Notes under the pieces: model-generated
What the model was told of the DNA's origin: nothing
The model's database searches: none
What the model saw: only the letters and a program-made list of their open reading frames with translations
Shown here: positions 60,418-64,000 of the stretch, piece by piece
Numbering within the stretch: the stretch's first letter is position 1
Layout: each line of letters begins with the position of its first letter
DNA from: Paenibacillus harenae
Lineage (GTDB): Bacteria > Bacillota > Bacilli > Paenibacillales > Paenibacillaceae
Length of the DNA stretch: 64,000 nucleotides
Assembly (NCBI RefSeq): GCF_030812415.1
Contig: NZ_JAUSST010000004.1
Coordinates: forward strand, 124,001 to 188,000
Reading direction: 5' to 3'
Made by a program: the position numbers and the translations under genes

Positions 60418-61497
60418 CTATAGGTAAACCGCTTTGCCGGTCTTAGCCGATTCGTAAATAGCTTCCAATATTTGCGAGACGACGAATGCTTGCTCGGGCG
60501 TGACGACAGGCTCGGTATCCTCGTCGATCGCTTTGATCCACATTCTCATCTCGAGATCGATGTCTCTCTCCGTAGCGCCATCGTAGAAGGCAACTCCGCC
60601 GGCTTTCAAGTCAATCTCCGTCGTGAACAAGCGGCTATGCTTCTCGCCGTTAATGCGAAGGCCGTCCTTCATGTCGGCTCCGCCTTCCGTGCCGGAAAGC
60701 GTACATTTTGCCTCGTCGACTTCAAGCGTGTTGAGCGCCCAGCTCGATTCGAGAGAGATCGTAGCGCCGTTCTCCATAACGATCATGCCGAATGCGGAAT
60801 CTTCTACCGTGAACTTGGCAGGATCCCAAGGGCCCCATGCGTTAGCCGCGTTCTCGCGTTGCGACAGCTTGTGGTACGAGGTGCCGAGCACGACTTTCGG
60901 CTTGTAGTTGTTCATCATCCACAGCGTAAGGTCGAGCGCATGGGTACCGATATCGATAAGCGGGCCGCCGCCTTGTTTCTCTTCGTCAAGGAATACGCCC
61001 CAAGTCGGTACGGCACGGCGACGAATCGCGTGCGCCTTCGCGAAGTAGATCTCGCCAAGCTCGCCTTGCTCGCAAATTTTCTTCAAGTGCTGGCTGTCCG
61101 TACGGAAGCGGTTGTTGTAGCCGACCGTCAGCTTCTTGCCCGTACGTTTCGCCGCATCGACCATGCGCTGCGCGTCATGAGCCGTCTTCGCCATCGGCTT
61201 CTCGCTCATGACATGCTTGCCTGCCTCGAGGGCGTCAATCGCAATATCGGCATGGGAATCGTTCGGCGTACAGACATGGACGACGTCGATGGTAGCGTCT
61301 CTTAGCAATTCTTTGTAGTTCGTGTATACTAGCGCCCCTTCAGCACCGTACTTCGCGGACGCTTCCACAGCGCGTTCTTCCACGATGTCGCAGAATGCGA
61401 CCATTTCAATATTTTTCAGCTTGCTCAAAGCCGGCATATGCTTGCCGTTGGCGATACCGCCGCAGCCTACAATTGCAATTCGGTAAGTACGTGACAT
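60418..61497 (-). CDS. Gfo/Idh/MocA-family oxidoreductase
   Basis: About 359 residues. Rossmann IAIVGCGGIANGKHMPAL, MSEKPMAKTAHDAQRM (EKP) and GGGPLIDIGTHALDLTLWMM (G-D-x3-H). ATG 61497 has AGGAGG 9 nt upstream; the longer frame to 61515 overlaps that site. It follows the araC-type gene closely (3' of it on the minus strand), so they share a transcript. Confidence 0.92.
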   Translation of the reverse strand: MSRTYRIAIVGCGGIANGKHMPALSKLKNIEMVAFCDIVEERAVEASAKYGAEGALVYTNYKELLRDATIDVVHVCTPNDSHADIAIDALEAGKHVMSEKPMAKTAHDAQRMVDAAKRTGKKLTVGYNNRFRTDSQHLKKICEQGELGEIYFAKAHAIRRRAVPTWGVFLDEEKQGGGPLIDIGTHALDLTLWMMNNYKPKVVLGTSYHKLSQRENAANAWGPWDPAKFTVEDSAFGMIVMENGATISLESSWALNTLEVDEAKCTLSGTEGGADMKDGLRINGEKHSRLFTTEIDLKAGGVAFYDGATERDIDLEMRMWIKAIDEDTEPVVTPEQAFVVSQILEAIYESAKTGKAVYL

Positions 61498-61511
61498 AAT
61501 AATTAGCCTCC

Positions 61512-62501
61512 TCAAAATGGGGTTTTTAAAGTCGTTACGGTCTGGCGTCCCGTCTTACGATAGTCGGAAGGCGTCATTCCATAACGCTTGCGAAATACGC
61601 TGTGCAAATAGTTGCCGGCGGCAAAGCCGGCGTTCTTCGCGATCTGCTCCACGGATAACTCGGTGTTGGCGAGCTCCCGGCACACTGCCGCCAATCGAAT
61701 GTCTTCCAGTATACGACTGAACGATTGCCCGTTATGCAGCTCTTTGAACAACCGCTGAATTTGCCTTACGCCGAGATTAAGCTTGTCGGCAACATCCTCC
61801 AGCGTAATCGAACCCGCATAGTTGGCATGAATATATTCCATCGCCAGCCGATACCGATAAGCCTTCATATCGCGGGTCGGGAATTGCTTCTGCTCGCTTG
61901 CCGTCTCATAAGCGCGAACGGCCCGCAGCAGAATTTGGATGACATTTTGCTTAATGGTCGTGTAGCTGCCTGTAAAGTTGTCCTTATATGCCCTGTAAGC
62001 ATCAAGGAAACAGGGCATCGCCTCATGAAGATCGGAGGTCGGGAAGGCGGGGAGCGTCTTCAGCTTTTCGACGCAAGCCTGTGCCTCCGCATCCTCCCAA
62101 TCGTCATACACGTCAACCGGCTCGCTCCGCTCAAGACTGCGATCGATAATATCGACATGGAGGCAAAGCTCGTCCATAGGCTCGATCTTATCCGCCTCTT
62201 GATAATGCATCACCTCGGGACCGGTTAAGTAAAATAATCCAGCCTTCAGCGCGTACTCCTGATCGATAATAATAACTTTGCCTCTGCCTTGCGGAATGAA
62301 ATGGAATTCGTATTCCGCGTGCTTATGAAAGCCGATAATTCTGCCAGCCGGAAAATGGGTGAGGTGAAACCGCAGCACATGGATATCGTACCGTCCCCAT
62401 CTAATATGCAGCTCGAGCCGCTCCAGCGCATCCTCGCGTTCTCTCATCATTTCGTACGGGAAGCTCGGCAAAACCATCTCCTCCTCTGCAGCCAGAGCCA
62501 T
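61512..62501 (-). CDS. AraC-family regulator
   Basis: Up to 329 residues. Cupin-like N-terminus (HFPAGRIIGFHKHAEYEFHFIPQGRGKVIIID) and C-terminal AraC HTH (ITLEDVADKLNLGVRQIQRLFKELHNGQSFSRILEDIRLAAVCREL, then VEQIAKNAGFAAGNYLHSVFRKRYGMTPSDYRK). Start uncertain: ATG 62501 has only a weak site, while AGGAGG at 62480-62485 would serve TTG 62471, 8 nt on. It lies between two Gfo/Idh/MocA genes on the same strand and probably controls both. Confidence 0.9.
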   Translation of the reverse strand: MALAAEEEMVLPSFPYEMMREREDALERLELHIRWGRYDIHVLRFHLTHFPAGRIIGFHKHAEYEFHFIPQGRGKVIIIDQEYALKAGLFYLTGPEVMHYQEADKIEPMDELCLHVDIIDRSLERSEPVDVYDDWEDAEAQACVEKLKTLPAFPTSDLHEAMPCFLDAYRAYKDNFTGSYTTIKQNVIQILLRAVRAYETASEQKQFPTRDMKAYRYRLAMEYIHANYAGSITLEDVADKLNLGVRQIQRLFKELHNGQSFSRILEDIRLAAVCRELANTELSVEQIAKNAGFAAGNYLHSVFRKRYGMTPSDYRKTGRQTVTTLKTPF

Positions 62502-62512
62502 TCTTCTATTAG

Positions 62513-63511
62513 CTAAAGTTCGCTGATCAAGATCGTTCTGCGCTCCTGCGCCGAGCGGTTCGACGCTTCCATTAGCTTCGTAAGGTCAGTAGCCAAGCGA
62601 ATGTTCTCGTCGGCTTGCGTACCGTTATTGATGTGACCGACCCACTGGTCGAATGCGCTTTCACGATTGTTAGGCAACGAGATCTTCGTCCACTTGTCGG
62701 CATGCTCTCCGCTCGCACCATTCGTGCGAAGCAGCAGCTCGCTGTTAGGCGTACCGTACAGCAGCGTACCTTCCGTGCCATGCACTTCAATGGTGAATGG
62801 CGAATGGCTGTTCACGAAGCCGGCTTCCGCAATCCCGATCGCACCCGATGGAGTCGTCAGAACGGATACGGCGTTATCTTCCACTTCCTTGCCCGTCAAG
62901 TAGCTGAACGTGGCGGATACTTCGGTCGGCATCTCGCCAAGGAACAGTCTGGCGAGGTACATCGGATGGCAGCCCAGATCGATAAGAGCGCCGCCGCCAC
63001 ATTGCTCCAGGTTGTAGAAGTGGCTTGGCAACCAGTCCGCAATCGCGCCATTATGGGAGAGACGCGTCCGCACAAGCGTCAGCTTGCCGAGCAGCTTCCG
63101 TTCCAAAATATCGCGAATCGCGAGCGTATATCCATCATTCAGGCGAGGCAGCGATACGGTAAGCTTCACTTTGTTATTCGCTACTTCGTCTAGAATAACG
63201 TTCGTTTCCTTTAGAGTCGGGGCAATCACTTTCTCTGTGAAAATATGTTTGCCTGCCCTCGCCGCCTTCACCATGACTTCGACATGCATCGAAGTCGGAG
63301 CGTCGACGATAACGGCATCAATGTCGTCCCTCGCCAACATGTCGTCCAGATTCTCGTAGAATGGAACGCCTTGCTTCTCGGCAGCTTGCCGTCCGCGTTC
63401 GGGAATCTCGTCCCATACGGCCGCGATAACCGTACCCGGATGCTCTTGCGCTTGCTTCGTGTAGTCCCATGCATGAACATGCCAATAACTGATTTTACCT
63501 ATCCGAATCAT
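62513..63511 (-). CDS. Gfo/Idh/MocA-family oxidoreductase
   Basis: About 332 residues. Unusual N-terminus MIRIGKISYWHVHAWDYTKQA without the full GxGxxG, TEKVIAPTLKETNVIL at the EKP position (Lys kept, Pro lost) and GGGALIDLGCHPMYLARLFLG. ATG 63511 has GAGAGG 7 nt upstream; the frame extends to 63577 without a ribosome site. First gene of the minus-strand block. Confidence 0.9.
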   Translation of the reverse strand: MIRIGKISYWHVHAWDYTKQAQEHPGTVIAAVWDEIPERGRQAAEKQGVPFYENLDDMLARDDIDAVIVDAPTSMHVEVMVKAARAGKHIFTEKVIAPTLKETNVILDEVANNKVKLTVSLPRLNDGYTLAIRDILERKLLGKLTLVRTRLSHNGAIADWLPSHFYNLEQCGGGALIDLGCHPMYLARLFLGEMPTEVSATFSYLTGKEVEDNAVSVLTTPSGAIGIAEAGFVNSHSPFTIEVHGTEGTLLYGTPNSELLLRTNGASGEHADKWTKISLPNNRESAFDQWVGHINNGTQADENIRLATDLTKLMEASNRSAQERRTILISEL

Positions 63512-63682
63512 ACATTCACCTCTCAATGCATTCAGCAGTCGTTTGGATTGCATGAATATATAAATTTGTGACAACAAGCTAAATGTAACACATTTATTTT
63601 CTTATTATTAGTGTAATTTTATGACCTTTTATGTGCAATATTACGACAATGTTACTTAATGCGCAAATGCAGCCGCTTTGAT

Positions 63683-64000
63683 TTATTTATGCTGCTTCCG
63701 GTAGTCTCGCGGCGATTGTCGGGCGATTTTTTTGAACATTTTGCCAAAATGTGAGAAGTTCTCGAAGCCTGCGGCAGCGGCGATATCCGAGATCGAGTTA
63801 TCCGTTTCGCGCAGCAAACGCTGCGCTTCCTTAATGCGCGTCAAGACGACGTAGTCCGAGAAAGCAAAGCCCGTAATTTCCTTGAACATGCGGCTTAAAT
63901 AGTAGGGACTAATGAAGAAACGCTCGGATAGATCGCCAAGACGTAGCGGTTCGGCGTAGTTGGCGTTAATATGCCTTACGATCTCTGATATTTTCTCGTG
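63683..64000 (-). CDS. AraC-family regulator (5' end cut by window edge)
   Basis: Only the C-terminal 105 codons are inside the window, read through to the edge without a stop. They form the AraC double HTH: HINANYAEPLRLGDLSERFFISPYYLSRMFKEITG, then ISDIAAAAGFENFSHFGKMFKKIARQSPRDYRK. It would control genes beyond the window or the divergent-looking gfo block; the gap to the gfo gene (63512-63682) is AT-rich. Confidence 0.9.
   Translation of the reverse strand, partial: HEKISEIVRHINANYAEPLRLGDLSERFFISPYYLSRMFKEITGFAFSDYVVLTRIKEAQRLLRETDNSISDIAAAAGFENFSHFGKMFKKIARQSPRDYRKQHK

Overview
The window reads as chromosomal DNA of a spore-forming, low-to-mid GC Firmicute, most likely Paenibacillus or a close relative (Cohnella). 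The grounds are the T-box leader before ilvB-ilvN-ilvC-leuA, an infC-rpmI-rplT operon with an L20-type leader and an ATT start for infC, the sigI-rsgI pair, Zur boxes of the Bacillus type, KinA-like multi-PAS kinases, frequent GTG/TTG starts with strong AGGAGG ribosome sites, many Gfo/Idh/MocA oxidoreductases paired with AraC regulators, and small Gly/Cys-rich spore-type proteins. No tRNA, rRNA, CRISPR array, phage or intact insertion sequence was recognised.

Layout. 1-966: 3'-truncated UvrD-type helicase (minus). 1168-7026: a VTT-family membrane protein, then a copper block (csoR; copZ-copA-His-rich lipoprotein under a CsoR-type promoter), followed by a small nitrite/sulfite reductase-like protein and a glutaredoxin. 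7197-11695: a frameshifted LysP-like permease, a GPH-type sugar symporter and a GT-C glycosyltransferase. 11676-21925: housekeeping genes (DUF1904, RluA-type pseudouridine synthase, trypsin-like protease with two stalk domains, B12-radical SAM protein, manA, the tRNA-wobble pair mnmM/mnmL (ytqB/ytqA), trmB, PAP2 phosphatase). The space between the convergent radical SAM and manA genes holds a very regular array of 14-bp palindromes. 22687-25376: membrane glycosyltransferase and infC-rpmI-rplT. 26638-36997: branched-chain amino acid synthesis. A leucine-type T-box controls ilvB-ilvN-ilvC-leuA; leuB lies apart, beyond a divergent pair made of a degenerate HD-GYP protein and a STAND-LuxR regulator. 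37140-42138: 2-Cys peroxiredoxin, a zinc-finger-like hypothetical, sigI-rsgI with a SigI-type promoter, and an orphan sensor kinase. 42215-48493: leucyl aminopeptidase, a decayed DNA alkylation repair pseudogene, and sucA-sucB. 48755-52288: three-PAS sporulation-type kinase, MFS transporter and MarR regulator.

52394-64000 is accessory, sugar- and metal-related: AraC regulator divergent from two Gfo/Idh/MocA genes, a C1q/TNF-like Cys-rich protein, a Zur-controlled CobW/YciC GTPase, a LacI-type regulator whose own promoter and the downstream VOC-SDR operon share one operator, then a minus-strand block gfo-araC-gfo and the end of another AraC gene.

The main unexplained items are the palindrome array at 16881-17080 (centre spacings 21, 51, 21, 21, 52 and 21 bp), two mutually exclusive long hairpins between ilvC and leuA, a 37-bp intergenic element present twice, a three-cysteine sulfite-reductase-like protein beside the copper operon, and a Cys/Lys-rich open frame with no normal start codon upstream of the C1q-like gene. 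All calls come from reading the sequence; no database search was run.
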